The notes below the pieces were generated by a model. That model ran no database searches and was not told where the DNA came from. It saw only the letters and a list, made by a program, of their open reading frames with translations. From assembly GCA_032027125.1 (NCBI GenBank), contig JAVSMQ010000001.1, positions 3,086,846 to 3,150,845 of the forward strand: a DNA stretch of 64,000 bases, given 5' to 3'. This DNA is from JANJTB01 sp032027125 (GTDB lineage Bacteria; Bacteroidota; Ignavibacteria; Kapaibacteriales; UBA2268). Positions within the stretch are counted from its first letter, which is position 1. Every line of letters begins with the position of its first letter. This document shows positions 24,610 through 33,966 of this stretch, piece after piece. The translations under genes were made by a program, and so were the position numbers.

Positions 24610-25758
24610 ATGCGTGAAGTTGCAATTATTGGCGTTGGCATGACCAGATTCGGTGAACTTTGGGACCAGAGCCTTAGGGATATGTTTGCTGAAGCAGCAC
24701 TGAAAGCTATGAATCATGCCGGCGTTAAAAAATTGGATTCGCTTTATGTCGGGGCAATGTCGAGCGGAATGTATGTTAATCAGGAGCATTTGGCTTCTGT
24801 GATGGCTGATTATATCGGGCAGTTAGGAATTCCCGCAACAAGGGTTGAATCAGCCTGTGCATCCGGTAGTATTGCCGTTCGTTCTGCATATCTGGAGGTC
24901 GCATCAGGTATGAGTGATTTCGTTTTAGCAGGCGGTGTTGAAAAAATGTGGGATACCGAAGATGGTACTTTTGTTCTGGCTGCTGCTTCCGATCAGGAAT
25001 ATGAAGCATATAACGGTGTAACTTTTCCGGGGTTGTATGCTATGATGGCTCGTGTTTATATGGATAGATACGGTCTGACAAGGGAAGAACTGGCACAAAT
25101 TCCGGTTATAAACCACAAACATGCTGTTAATAATCCAAATGCACAGTATCCTATGGAAATGTCACTAAGTACTGTCCTAAATTCATCCATGGTAGCAGAC
25201 CCTTTGAGATTGATGGATTGCTCGCCTATCACAGACGGTGCAGCGTGTGTAATTCTATGTCCTCTTGATATTGCAAAACAATTTACAGATAAACCTGTAA
25301 AAATTAAAGGTATAGGAGCAGCAACCGGTCCTATTGCTCTGCACGACCACAAAGATTTGACAAGACTTGAGGCAGTCAGGTTAGCAGGTGAGAGAGCTTA
25401 TAAGATGGCAGGGGTTACACCACGGGATATTGATTTTGTGGAAGTTCACGACTGTTTTTCTATTGCTCAGATTCTTACTGTTGAAGAACTCGGGTTCTTT
25501 GAATACGGAGAAGCCGGTAGGGCACTTGCAAACGGTCAGGGTACTTATGGCGGAAGAATAGTAGTCAATCCAAGCGGTGGATTGAAAGCAAAAGGACATC
25601 CTGTCGGAGCTACCGGTGTAGCTCAAATTCTTGAAGCTACATTACAGCTTACCGGGCAGGCAGAAAAAAGACAGGTTCCCAATGCAAAATTAGGAATGAC
25701 TCAAAATATGGGTGGTTCAGGCGGTAGTTGTGTTGTACATATTTTGGAGGCGGAATAA
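24610..25758 (+). CDS. Acetyl-CoA C-acetyltransferase (archaeal-type thiolase)
   Basis: 382 residues. Nucleophile Cys83 in ESACASGSIAVRSA; HDCFSIAQ and the C-terminal NPSGGLKAKGHPVGATGVAQ motif supply the other active-site residues. The sequence type (SCP-x/archaeal thiolase group, with VEVHDCF rather than the classical NEAFA motif) goes with archaeal HMG-CoA synthase. It makes acetoacetyl-CoA from two acetyl-CoA. GGAGTAAT lies before ATG 24610, and its stop overlaps the DUF35 start (TAATG, 25756-25760). Confidence 0.93.
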   Translation: MREVAIIGVGMTRFGELWDQSLRDMFAEAALKAMNHAGVKKLDSLYVGAMSSGMYVNQEHLASVMADYIGQLGIPATRVESACASGSIAVRSAYLEVASGMSDFVLAGGVEKMWDTEDGTFVLAAASDQEYEAYNGVTFPGLYAMMARVYMDRYGLTREELAQIPVINHKHAVNNPNAQYPMEMSLSTVLNSSMVADPLRLMDCSPITDGAACVILCPLDIAKQFTDKPVKIKGIGAATGPIALHDHKDLTRLEAVRLAGERAYKMAGVTPRDIDFVEVHDCFSIAQILTVEELGFFEYGEAGRALANGQGTYGGRIVVNPSGGLKAKGHPVGATGVAQILEATLQLTGQAEKRQVPNAKLGMTQNMGGSGGSCVVHILEAE

Positions 25759-26147
25759 TGGCAAATAGTCCAAGGTATCATCGCGAGAAGGCTCACAGAT
25801 ACAGATTAGAAGCTCAAAAATTTTCAAGCGGGTATGTTACGCTTGCCAATAGATATATTGACCCTGATTCAGGTTCAACTGAATTTGAAAAAATTAATCT
25901 GAAGGGGACAGGTACTGTCTTATCTTATACAATTATACATATCGCATCGGATCAGTTTAAACATCTGACACCTTTCCCGGTTGCAATAATTGAAACTGAT
26001 GAAGGTGCAAGGATAACTGCAATGGTTTCTGACTGCGATCATGCAGACCTTAAAATCGGAAGCAAGGTTGAACTTGTCTTCAGAAAGATTCAGGAAGAAG
26101 GTGATTCCGGTATAATTAATTATGGTTATAAAGCGATTTTGATTTAA
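25758..26147 (+). CDS. DUF35 OB-fold protein lacking the zinc-ribbon cysteines
   Basis: 129 residues from ATG 25758 (GGAGG eleven bases before it). Order of parts: N-terminal helix RYHREKAHRYRLEAQKF, rubredoxin-like region, then the OB fold (GTGTVLSYTIIHIASDQFKH, FPVAIIETDEGARITAMVSD, LKIGSKVELVFRKI). DUF35 subunits bridge thiolase and HMG-CoA synthase in archaea. In normal members two CxxC pairs bind zinc; here the equivalent positions read KFSSG and DPDSGS, so all four cysteines are replaced. The only cysteine in the protein is in SDCDHAD. The scaffold role could persist without zinc. Confidence 0.88.
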   Translation: MANSPRYHREKAHRYRLEAQKFSSGYVTLANRYIDPDSGSTEFEKINLKGTGTVLSYTIIHIASDQFKHLTPFPVAIIETDEGARITAMVSDCDHADLKIGSKVELVFRKIQEEGDSGIINYGYKAILI

Positions 26148-26375
26148 CTTAATGTTTTTTATTCCCATTATGTTGAAACAGGAAAAAAGCTGATAAAGCT
26201 TGTCTGTTCAAGTATTAAAGAATATTATACCGAATGAAAAAACAACAAATTCAGGGCAATAATAAAATATTATTGCTCTGATTTAAATTTTGTATCAATC
26301 ATTCCGTCATACAAATTCTAAATAATTATTTTTTTGACATTAGTATTAATGAATCATATTCAGGTGACTTTTTAG

Positions 26376-27233
26376 ATGGTTCGATTGACAGAATGCCCCA
26401 GGGACGCAATGCAGGGGTTGGAAGAATTTGTCCCTACGGAATTGAAAATACAATATATAAATTCACTGTTAAAAGTTGGATTTGATGTTATTGATTTTGG
26501 CTCATTTGTTTCTCCAAAATCAACACCTCAGATGCGTGATACGATTGATGTTTTAAAAAAACTTGACCTGCAAAATTCTGTTTCTGCATTACTGGCAGTC
26601 GTTCCTAATGTAAGAGGTGCCGAGGATGCGTGCGTGTTCCCCGATATTGATTTTTTGGGGTATCCATTTTCAATTTCTGAAGAATTTCAGATTAGAAATA
26701 CAAACGCAACCCGCGAGCAGTCAATTTCCAGAGTTGATGAAATTAATAATCTCTGCATTCAAAATTTCAAGGAATTAGTTGTACATCTTTCAATGGCATT
26801 CGGTAATCCTTATGATGAAGAATGGAATATGGATATTATTTTGCATTGGATAGAAAGACTTACTGATGTCGGAGTCAATACAATTGCTCTTTCGGATACC
26901 ATTGGTTCCTCAACTCCGGAAAGTATTAAATTGGTTTGCGATAATCTGTCAAGGGAATTTCCGTTTTTAGAGTTCAGTGCCCATCTGCATTCAACTCCTG
27001 AATTTTCATTAGAGAAAATAAAAGCTGCTTATAAATCAGGCTGCCGTGCATTTGATTCTGCAATTCTTGGTTTCGGTGGATGCCCATTTGCTCAGGATGA
27101 ATTAACAGGTAATATTTCAACAGAAATTCTATTGGAATATTTGAAAAGCGAGGGAGAAGAATTGGAATTGGACTTTAAGCAGTTACAATTATCACATAAA
27201 ATTGCACGCAGAATATTTAGTCATCATTTATAA
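26376..27233 (+). CDS. HMG-CoA lyase-like TIM-barrel protein
   Basis: 285 residues of the HMGL-like family. Matches to the HMG-CoA lyase active site: Arg9-Asp10 in ECPRDAMQ, SFVSPKSTPQM, His203 and His205 in SAHLHST, Cys236 in GFGGCPFAQ, Asn246 in TGNISTE. The glutamate of the usual EVTSFVSP motif appears as Asp40 in VIDFGSFVSP, and the D after the HxH motif is Ser. HMG-CoA lyase splits HMG-CoA into acetoacetate and acetyl-CoA. Together with the upstream genes it could complete an acetoacetate-forming cycle or leucine breakdown. The closest alternative is another HMGL-family aldolase. Confidence 0.75.
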   Translation: MVRLTECPRDAMQGLEEFVPTELKIQYINSLLKVGFDVIDFGSFVSPKSTPQMRDTIDVLKKLDLQNSVSALLAVVPNVRGAEDACVFPDIDFLGYPFSISEEFQIRNTNATREQSISRVDEINNLCIQNFKELVVHLSMAFGNPYDEEWNMDIILHWIERLTDVGVNTIALSDTIGSSTPESIKLVCDNLSREFPFLEFSAHLHSTPEFSLEKIKAAYKSGCRAFDSAILGFGGCPFAQDELTGNISTEILLEYLKSEGEELELDFKQLQLSHKIARRIFSHHL

Positions 27234-27356
27234 ATTGACTTCTTTGGAAACATTGATTTGTTGTCGTGACATCATTAATCAAAACATTCAAATTGTTTGA
27301 TTTCCGGTGATTTTTTGTAGATTTAAACTTATTTATTGCCTCGCCACCCCATTTGA

Positions 27357-30300
27357 TGGTATAACCTATATATAATAACTACTTATATCNATCTTGATTT
27401 TCTGATTAGTTATGCAGATACGGGATACGGCTTCTACGATTCTACAAGTTCAGAACAAATTTGGCTGAGTGATAACTTTAAAACAAAATTTGAAATCAAT
27501 GATGAAACTTTTTTGCTTATATTGATATCAACAATAAAACAAAAGATTAACGGGTACAAATTACAAACAAATTTACGGCAAAACATATTTAATCACGATA
27601 CCTTCAATTTCGATTTTTCACACCAACTGACTTCATTAATTTGCAACTGTAAAATTATACCAAGTAGTGAGTCAGGAGAACAACGAGTAATACTGGCATT
27701 TATGAAAACCGGTAAACTCAGTAATAAGTTTCGAATATTCAGTGGTTCAAATGGCAGTAATAATATCAAATTTAGTTCAAATAATTTTAAAGAATATAAA
27801 CTCAGCGAAGACTATGACGTAAAATCCAATTATGGTTTTGAGATAGGAAAAATTCAACTTCAGGATTTATTCAGTAACGATGAAATCCGGAAATTTCAGG
27901 AATCCTTCAGTGAGATTACCGGCGTATCTTCTGTAATTATTGATGCAAAGGGAGATTCTGCTGCCATCTCGGATAAATTATTTATAATCCGCGAAGATTC
28001 AGACAAAAGTAAAGAAAAAATTATTATAAATTGTGTACATCAAAGTATTGCTTTAAAAAGCCCAAATCAAAATGATCCTGTAATATACAAATGTCCCAAA
28101 TGTGGTCTATTTGTAGGACTCGTTAGTATTAGTGCAGGCAGGCAGCATATTGCCAATTTAATGGCAGGACCAATTCGAAATGAAAATGTCAGCATTGATG
28201 AATTGCTTGTATATGCCGATGAGTTAGGTATCGGTAGAGATGAGTATAAAAAGGAAATTTTGAAAATCAAGGTGATGTCAAGAAATCAGTTTGAGAAAAC
28301 AATCGAATTTTTATCCTTTTACATAAATTCAATTTCAGAAAAATCTTTTCAAAATTTTGTTTTATCAAAATTTTTGGAAGAAAGATTTGATTTTGAAAAA
28401 GCCCTTATTGAAAGTGAAGAAAGACTCAGATTATCATTGCAAGCCACAAAACAAGGTCTCTATGACCTTAATGTTATTACCGGTGAAGCCGTTGTTAACG
28501 ATGAATATGCTGAAATGCTGGGTTATTTACCCGCTAATTTTACAGAAACATTCCAAAATTGGTTAGAAAGACTTCATCCTGATGATAAGTACAGATGCCT
28601 GAAAACATATTATGATTACATATCAGGTGCAAATCCTGAATATAGTTCAGAATTCAGACAAAAAGACATTGATGGAAACTGGATATGGATTATGTCATTG
28701 GGTAAAATTGTTGAGTATGATTCAGATGGTAAACCTAAGAGAATACTTGGTACACATACAAACATCACTGATAAAAAATTGGTTGAAGAAGCACTTCAAA
28801 TCAGTAATCAAACTTTTTCAGATGTAATGTATTCAATTCCTTCCGGATTATTTATCTATCAATACAGGGATGATGATAAATTATTCCTTATCTATGGCAA
28901 CCCCGAAGCAGAAAGATTAACTAAATTGAATATTAAGCAAAATCTCGGCAAAGAATTTAATGAGATTTGGCCCAATGCACAAAAAGCAGGTATTACAGAT
29001 AAATTTTTGTCTGTTATTAAAACCGGTAAAAATATAGAAATTGATGATATTCTTTATTTTGATGATAAGATTTCAGGTGTTTTTAAAATTCGAACTTTCA
29101 AAATGCAGGGTTTGAAACTCGGTATTGCTTTCGAGAATATAACAGAGATAAAAAAAGCTGAAAGTGCTCTAAAAGAAAGCGAAGAACGGTATCGAATGTT
29201 AATTGAAAATCAAAATGAATTTATTGTAAAAGTAAATGTTTCAGGTAAATTCCAATATGTCAGTCCTTCATACTGTACATTGTTTGGTAAAAGTGAAAAG
29301 GAACTGTTGGGATTATCATTCCGGACATTAATTCACCCGTTAGATTATGATATTTCTCTTAAGGAATTTGAAAATTTAAATATTTATCCACATACTGCTT
29401 TTATCGAGCATAGAATTATAACGCCTGACGGATTAAAATGGCTTGCATGGTCATTTAAGTCTGTCAAAAACCAAGATAATAGTATTGATTATTTCATTGG
29501 TGTCGGAAGAGATGTTACTAACAGAAAACAGGCTGAGTTTGCTCTTGAAGAAAAAAAACAACAGTCGGAATTATTGGCTAAAATTGCTTTCAGACTTTCG
29601 GAATTAGGAAAATCTGAAGATATAATAACATTTTTGAATCAACAATTGAAAGAAATTACCAAAGCTGAGTTAATTGTTTTTTCAGACTATAATGCAGAAT
29701 CCAAATCACTGATAACCCGCAGTATTGATGCCGAACCTGAATTGAAGAAATTTGCGGCAAGACTTATCGGTAATAAAGTTAACAATTTCATTACACCGGT
29801 TAATGATAAATTTTACAATGAATTAGTGGAAAAAATAATTATCAGATATGATACATTTACAGATATTACAAATGGAATTATAACTCCGGTGATTGATAAA
29901 TCACTAAGAATGTTCTCGGGTTTATCAAAGTTTTTTAGTATATCGTATGTAGTAGAAGGTGTACTGTTTGGTGTTTCAGTGATTGCATTGAAAGAAAAAC
30001 AAGTTGACCCGCCTATAGATTTACTGAAATCGTTTGCTCATATTTCTGCAGTCTCACTCAGAAGAAAAATAGCCGAAGAAAAACTAAAAGTTCTGTCAAG
30101 AGGTATCCAGCAAAGCCCTGCATTAGTTATGATAACAGATAGTAATGGAATCATTGAGTATATCAACCCAAGTTTTACGGAAGTAACAGGCTATGATTTA
30201 GATTATATAATAGGAAAAAATCCCAAAATATTAAAATCCGGTCTTACACCCCCTGAAGTTTATCGCGATTTGTGGGAACATATCAGCAAGGGTCTTGATT

Positions 30301-31169
30301 GGACAGGTGAATTTCTGAACAGGAAGAAAAATGGAGAATTGTATTGGGTATCATCCGTTATTTCTCCAATTTTGAACGAAAATAATGAAATTACTAACTT
30401 TATTGCTGTCAAACAAGATATAACAGCGTTAAAGAATATTGCAAATGACCTGATAAAAGCAAAAGAAAAAGCCGAAGAAAGTGATAAACTAAAAACTGCA
30501 TTTTTACAAAATATGTCACATGAAATCAGAACACCTTTGAATGGCATAATCGGTTTTACTCAGATGCTGCAATTGCCTGATATAAAATTTGAAGAAATAA
30601 TCTCTTATGCAAAAACTATTCAATCAAGCGGTAAAAGACTTATCGAAATAGTCAATAACGTGATGGAGTTGTCGAAAATTGAAACGGGTCAGGTTTCAAC
30701 ACATTTAAACGAAGTAAATCTTGACAAAACTATTGACTATTTATTTAAACTCTTTGCAAACATAGCCAAAGAAAAAGGACTTGAGTTAAAAACCAGAATA
30801 ATTAGCACAGATTCTCAAACTACGATTTTAACTGACGAGACAAAACTTAATCAAATATTGATAAATTTGATTGGAAATGCTGTTAAATTTACCAAATCCG
30901 GCAATATTACATTCGGATATGATGTGCTTCCAAATGAGATTAGATTTTTTGTCGAAGATACCGGAGTCGGAATATCACCGGCACAGCAAATGCATATCTT
31001 CGAAAGATTCTATCAGGGAGATACAAGAATATCAAGGAACTACGAAGGTGCCGGTTTAGGATTGGCTATTTGTAAGGGGTTCATTGATTTATTAGGCGGC
31101 GAAATCGGAGTAAATTCTAAAGAAGGAATCGGTTCAGAATTTTATTTTACACTTAAAAAAGAATATTAA
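27357..31169 (+). CDS. PocR/PAS multi-domain sensor histidine kinase (N-terminus lost at an assembly gap)
   Basis: The frame is open from the TGA at 27354 across the N at 27390; no ATG or GTG occurs before the TTG at 27513, yet the upstream translation (SYADTGYGFYDSTSSEQIWL) reads as PAS domain. The true start is therefore probably missing. Counting from 27513: PocR ligand-binding domain at about 110-265 with KCPKCG, PAS about 295-420, a second and third PAS to about 670, GAF-like about 680-850, PAS about 857-980, HisKA with phospho-His about 1003 in MSHEIRTPLNG, HATPase_c about 1100-1217 with EDTGVGIS and GAGLGLAICKG. Soluble, no membrane helix. A receiver gene follows 21 bases later. Confidence 0.9.
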   Translation, partial: WYNLYIITTYIXLDFLISYADTGYGFYDSTSSEQIWLSDNFKTKFEINDETFLLILISTIKQKINGYKLQTNLRQNIFNHDTFNFDFSHQLTSLICNCKIIPSSESGEQRVILAFMKTGKLSNKFRIFSGSNGSNNIKFSSNNFKEYKLSEDYDVKSNYGFEIGKIQLQDLFSNDEIRKFQESFSEITGVSSVIIDAKGDSAAISDKLFIIREDSDKSKEKIIINCVHQSIALKSPNQNDPVIYKCPKCGLFVGLVSISAGRQHIANLMAGPIRNENVSIDELLVYADELGIGRDEYKKEILKIKVMSRNQFEKTIEFLSFYINSISEKSFQNFVLSKFLEERFDFEKALIESEERLRLSLQATKQGLYDLNVITGEAVVNDEYAEMLGYLPANFTETFQNWLERLHPDDKYRCLKTYYDYISGANPEYSSEFRQKDIDGNWIWIMSLGKIVEYDSDGKPKRILGTHTNITDKKLVEEALQISNQTFSDVMYSIPSGLFIYQYRDDDKLFLIYGNPEAERLTKLNIKQNLGKEFNEIWPNAQKAGITDKFLSVIKTGKNIEIDDILYFDDKISGVFKIRTFKMQGLKLGIAFENITEIKKAESALKESEERYRMLIENQNEFIVKVNVSGKFQYVSPSYCTLFGKSEKELLGLSFRTLIHPLDYDISLKEFENLNIYPHTAFIEHRIITPDGLKWLAWSFKSVKNQDNSIDYFIGVGRDVTNRKQAEFALEEKKQQSELLAKIAFRLSELGKSEDIITFLNQQLKEITKAELIVFSDYNAESKSLITRSIDAEPELKKFAARLIGNKVNNFITPVNDKFYNELVEKIIIRYDTFTDITNGIITPVIDKSLRMFSGLSKFFSISYVVEGVLFGVSVIALKEKQVDPPIDLLKSFAHISAVSLRRKIAEEKLKVLSRGIQQSPALVMITDSNGIIEYINPSFTEVTGYDLDYIIGKNPKILKSGLTPPEVYRDLWEHISKGLDWTGEFLNRKKNGELYWVSSVISPILNENNEITNFIAVKQDITALKNIANDLIKAKEKAEESDKLKTAFLQNMSHEIRTPLNGIIGFTQMLQLPDIKFEEIISYAKTIQSSGKRLIEIVNNVMELSKIETGQVSTHLNEVNLDKTIDYLFKLFANIAKEKGLELKTRIISTDSQTTILTDETKLNQILINLIGNAVKFTKSGNITFGYDVLPNEIRFFVEDTGVGISPAQQMHIFERFYQGDTRISRNYEGAGLGLAICKGFIDLLGGEIGVNSKEGIGSEFYFTLKKEY
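27390..27390. other. Assembly gap (single N)
   Basis: One N between ACTTATATC and ATCTTGATT. Because the sensor kinase N-terminus appears to be missing here, the N probably marks a scaffold join of unknown length and not a single ambiguous base. Confidence 0.6.
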
Positions 31170-31190
31170 ATAATTAAATATGGAATAAGC

Positions 31191-31562
31191 ATGAATACGA
31201 AAAATTTGGTGGTGATTGCAGAAGATGACGACATAAGTTATCAGTTTCTAAATACTGTTTTAGATAAATACGGCATACCTTCTGTCCGCGTAAAAAACGG
31301 AGTTGATGCAATAAAAATATGTCTTGAAAATGAGGATGTCAAATTAGTTTTGATGGATATAAAAATGCCGAAACTGGATGGTTTGAAAGCAACAATAAAA
31401 ATTAAAGAGGGTAAACCTGATTTGATAATTATTGCCCAAACCGCTTATGCACTCAATAGTGAAAAGGCTGAACTGCTTCGTGAGGGATGTGACGACTATT
31501 TATCAAAACCTATTGAATTGGATGCACTTGTAGATGTACTGAAAAAATATTTTGATATATAA
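31191..31562 (+). CDS. Single-domain response regulator (receiver)
   Basis: 123 residues, one complete receiver domain: acidic residues in IAEDDDIS, phospho-Asp56 in VLMDIKMPKLDG, Thr84 in IAQTAYAL, Lys106 in DYLSKPIEL. No output domain is attached. It is 21 bases downstream of the PocR/PAS kinase and in the same operon, so it is the likely phosphotransfer partner, relaying the signal to a target encoded elsewhere. It resembles receivers found at the end of hybrid kinases, split off as a separate gene. Confidence 0.93.
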   Translation: MNTKNLVVIAEDDDISYQFLNTVLDKYGIPSVRVKNGVDAIKICLENEDVKLVLMDIKMPKLDGLKATIKIKEGKPDLIIIAQTAYALNSEKAELLREGCDDYLSKPIELDALVDVLKKYFDI

Positions 31563-31581
31563 TTAATTGCGAAAAAAAGAA

Positions 31582-31608
31582 CTCATCCGGTAATGGGATG
31601 AGCTTTTT
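31582..31608. terminator. Bidirectional intrinsic terminator between convergent operons
   Basis: CTCATCC (31582-31588) pairs with GGATGAG (31596-31602), with a 7-base loop; CTTTTT follows on the plus strand and a run of seven A (T on the minus strand) precedes it. It lies between the receiver gene and the 3' end of the 2-oxoacid dehydrogenase gene and can serve both. Confidence 0.85.
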
Positions 31609-31637
31609 AAAACAAATAATTATGATTTATAGTTAAA

Positions 31638-33878
31638 TCAGAAATTCATTAATTCTACAAGATTATCATAAACTTTATGTTCATTTGGCAATACATCATC
31701 CTCATAAACAGGTGCGTAAGGGATATGAGAATCTTTGGCAGCTACTCTCATAACAGGAGCATCAAGCCATGAGAAAGCATGCTGCGAAATTGTTGCAGAG
31801 ATTTCAGCACCGAACCCGCTTGTCAGCGTGTCCTCGTGAACGATAAGAACCCTTCCGGCAGTTTTCGCAGATTCAAGCACCAATTCTTTATCCCATGGAT
31901 TAATTGTTCTCAAATCAACTATTCTGATTGATTTTCCGGTTTCTTTTTCAAATTTCTTTACTGCATTCAGGGAATCTCTGACACCCATACCATAAGTGAT
32001 AATAACAGCATCCGTACCGTTTTTAACAATTTTTCCTTTGCCGAATGGAATCAGATAGTTCTCATCGGGTTCGATTGTACGGGCAAAAGGAAGTCTGTAC
32101 ATACCTTTATGCTCGCAGAAAATAACAGGGTCGTCAATTCTGCATGCAGTCTTTAGTAATCCTTTCGCATCGGCTGCGTTGCTTGGATATGCAATATAAA
32201 GACCGGGTATGTGGGAGAAAATGGCTTCAATATTCTGCGAATGACACAATCCGCCGTGAATATAGCCGCCAACAGCAACACGTGTTACAACCGCAGCTTT
32301 AAAACCGCTGTTAGAGCGGTAACGCATGGTAGAAATTTCGTTTTTATACTGTTGAAATGCGGGCCAGATATAATCTCCGAATTGAATCTCAATCACCGGT
32401 TTGTAACCTCTGACAGCTAATCCCAAAGCAACCCCGACTATTGAAGCTTCCGCCAGCGGGGAATTAAACACACGCTTTTCGCCGAACTCATTTGTTAAAC
32501 CACGGGTGGCAGTAAATACTCCCCCCTTGGGGTCGGCAATATCTTCACCGAAAATGACCATTTTGCTGTTAAGTCTCATTTCTTCGGCAAGTGCATGATT
32601 AACTGCATCTACAAGCACGATAGGATTGCCCGTTACAGGCTCGGAAGTACTGTATGGCAAATCACGCGTATCATCTTCAGCATATAATGTTTTGAGAGAA
32701 TTTTCAGCAACCGGGTCGGGACGTGATTCAGCCCACTCAACTGCATCATTGATTTCAAGTTTGATTTCAGCACGCAGCTTTTCAATTTCATCTGCAGAAG
32801 CAATTTCGTGTTCAATCAGATAATTTGATAAAATTTTAATACAGTCTCTTTTTGATTCGCCGTGTGCCAGTTCCTCTTCAGAGCGGTATTTTCTATGGTC
32901 ATCCGATGATGAGTGTGGCAGCAGCCTTTCGACAACTGCATGAAGAAGTGCGGGACCTCTGCCTTCACGAATGTATTTTACGGCATCTCTGGCAGCCTTG
33001 ACAGACTCGAAATAATCAGTACCGTCATATTCCTTCATTAAAAGCCCAGGGTAGCAGCAGAATGAATGTACCACACTCGAACCCATTGACTGGTCGGCAC
33101 GCGGCACAGAGATAGCGTAACCGTTATCCTGAATATGGAAAAGAGTAGGCAGACTGTCTTTTGTAGCCCAGTTTACAGCTTCGTAAAACTCACCCTGACT
33201 TGTAGTTCCTTCGCCGGAAGATACATAAGTGACTTCGTCGGCACCATTTTTACGTGATGCCATTGAGCATCCTACTGCATTCAAAAATTGTGAGCCCGTG
33301 GGTGATGACTGTGTCGGCAGATTCAGTTTTGGATGTCCGTAATGCCCCGGCATTTGTCTTCCGCCTGTAGCTGGGTCTTCTTCTTTGGCAAGTGCAAGAA
33401 GGAAGTAATCATTGAGAGTGAAACCCATTCCAAAGGAAAATGCCATATCGCGGTAATATGTCCAGCCCCAGTCTTTGCCTGATTCCATATTGAATGCAAT
33501 GGCAGTCTGTGTAGCCTCATGACCTGAGCATCCGATATGGAAAAATGATTTGCCCTGTTTAACGAGTGTAAGATGTTTTTCGTCTGTAAATCTGGACTGA
33601 ATCATATTTTTCAGTGCTTTCATCAGATGCTTTTTATCCAATCCCAGAGTTATATGAGGCGGTTGTGTTCTGTCTAATTTTGTACGGTCAACCGAACAAT
33701 CTTCACCGCGACCGTGATGGCATTTAGAACCAATTATTTCGGGTTGTATTACATCAAATTGAACAATTCTTTCATAGGATTTTGAACCGTTGCTATTAAG
33801 TTTTTCAGCAGCAGGTTTTTTCACCGAAATTTTACCCGGAGTTTTTGGTTTAGCTGCAATTGAGCTTTTTTTTGCCAT
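31638..33878 (-). CDS. Fused branched-chain 2-oxoacid dehydrogenase E1 (alpha-beta fusion)
   Basis: 746 residues uniting E1 alpha (about 60-400) and E1 beta (about 415-746). Alpha half: GCSGHEATQTAIAF, YYRDMAFSFGMG, RQMPGHYGHP, thiamine-diphosphate motif SGEGTTSQGEF with the closing QDN, and the phosphorylation-loop-like LPHSSSDDHRKYR. Beta half: IFGEDIADPKGGVFTATRGL, FNSPLAEASIVGVALGLAVR, EIQFGDYIWPAFQQY. E1 decarboxylates 2-oxoisovalerate-type acids and loads lipoyl E2. The fusion is typical of Bacteroidota. The Lys/Pro-rich first 40 residues are extra and probably disordered. lipA, needed for the lipoyl cofactor, is also in this window. Confidence 0.93.
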   Translation of the reverse strand: MAKKSSIAAKPKTPGKISVKKPAAEKLNSNGSKSYERIVQFDVIQPEIIGSKCHHGRGEDCSVDRTKLDRTQPPHITLGLDKKHLMKALKNMIQSRFTDEKHLTLVKQGKSFFHIGCSGHEATQTAIAFNMESGKDWGWTYYRDMAFSFGMGFTLNDYFLLALAKEEDPATGGRQMPGHYGHPKLNLPTQSSPTGSQFLNAVGCSMASRKNGADEVTYVSSGEGTTSQGEFYEAVNWATKDSLPTLFHIQDNGYAISVPRADQSMGSSVVHSFCCYPGLLMKEYDGTDYFESVKAARDAVKYIREGRGPALLHAVVERLLPHSSSDDHRKYRSEEELAHGESKRDCIKILSNYLIEHEIASADEIEKLRAEIKLEINDAVEWAESRPDPVAENSLKTLYAEDDTRDLPYSTSEPVTGNPIVLVDAVNHALAEEMRLNSKMVIFGEDIADPKGGVFTATRGLTNEFGEKRVFNSPLAEASIVGVALGLAVRGYKPVIEIQFGDYIWPAFQQYKNEISTMRYRSNSGFKAAVVTRVAVGGYIHGGLCHSQNIEAIFSHIPGLYIAYPSNAADAKGLLKTACRIDDPVIFCEHKGMYRLPFARTIEPDENYLIPFGKGKIVKNGTDAVIITYGMGVRDSLNAVKKFEKETGKSIRIVDLRTINPWDKELVLESAKTAGRVLIVHEDTLTSGFGAEISATISQHAFSWLDAPVMRVAAKDSHIPYAPVYEDDVLPNEHKVYDNLVELMNF

Positions 33879-33966
33879 TTCTATCTACCAATTATAATTT
33901 TATTTGAATTGAACATAATATTTAGCTATTTTCACAGTATTGTAAATTCAGAAAGTAAATTTAGTT

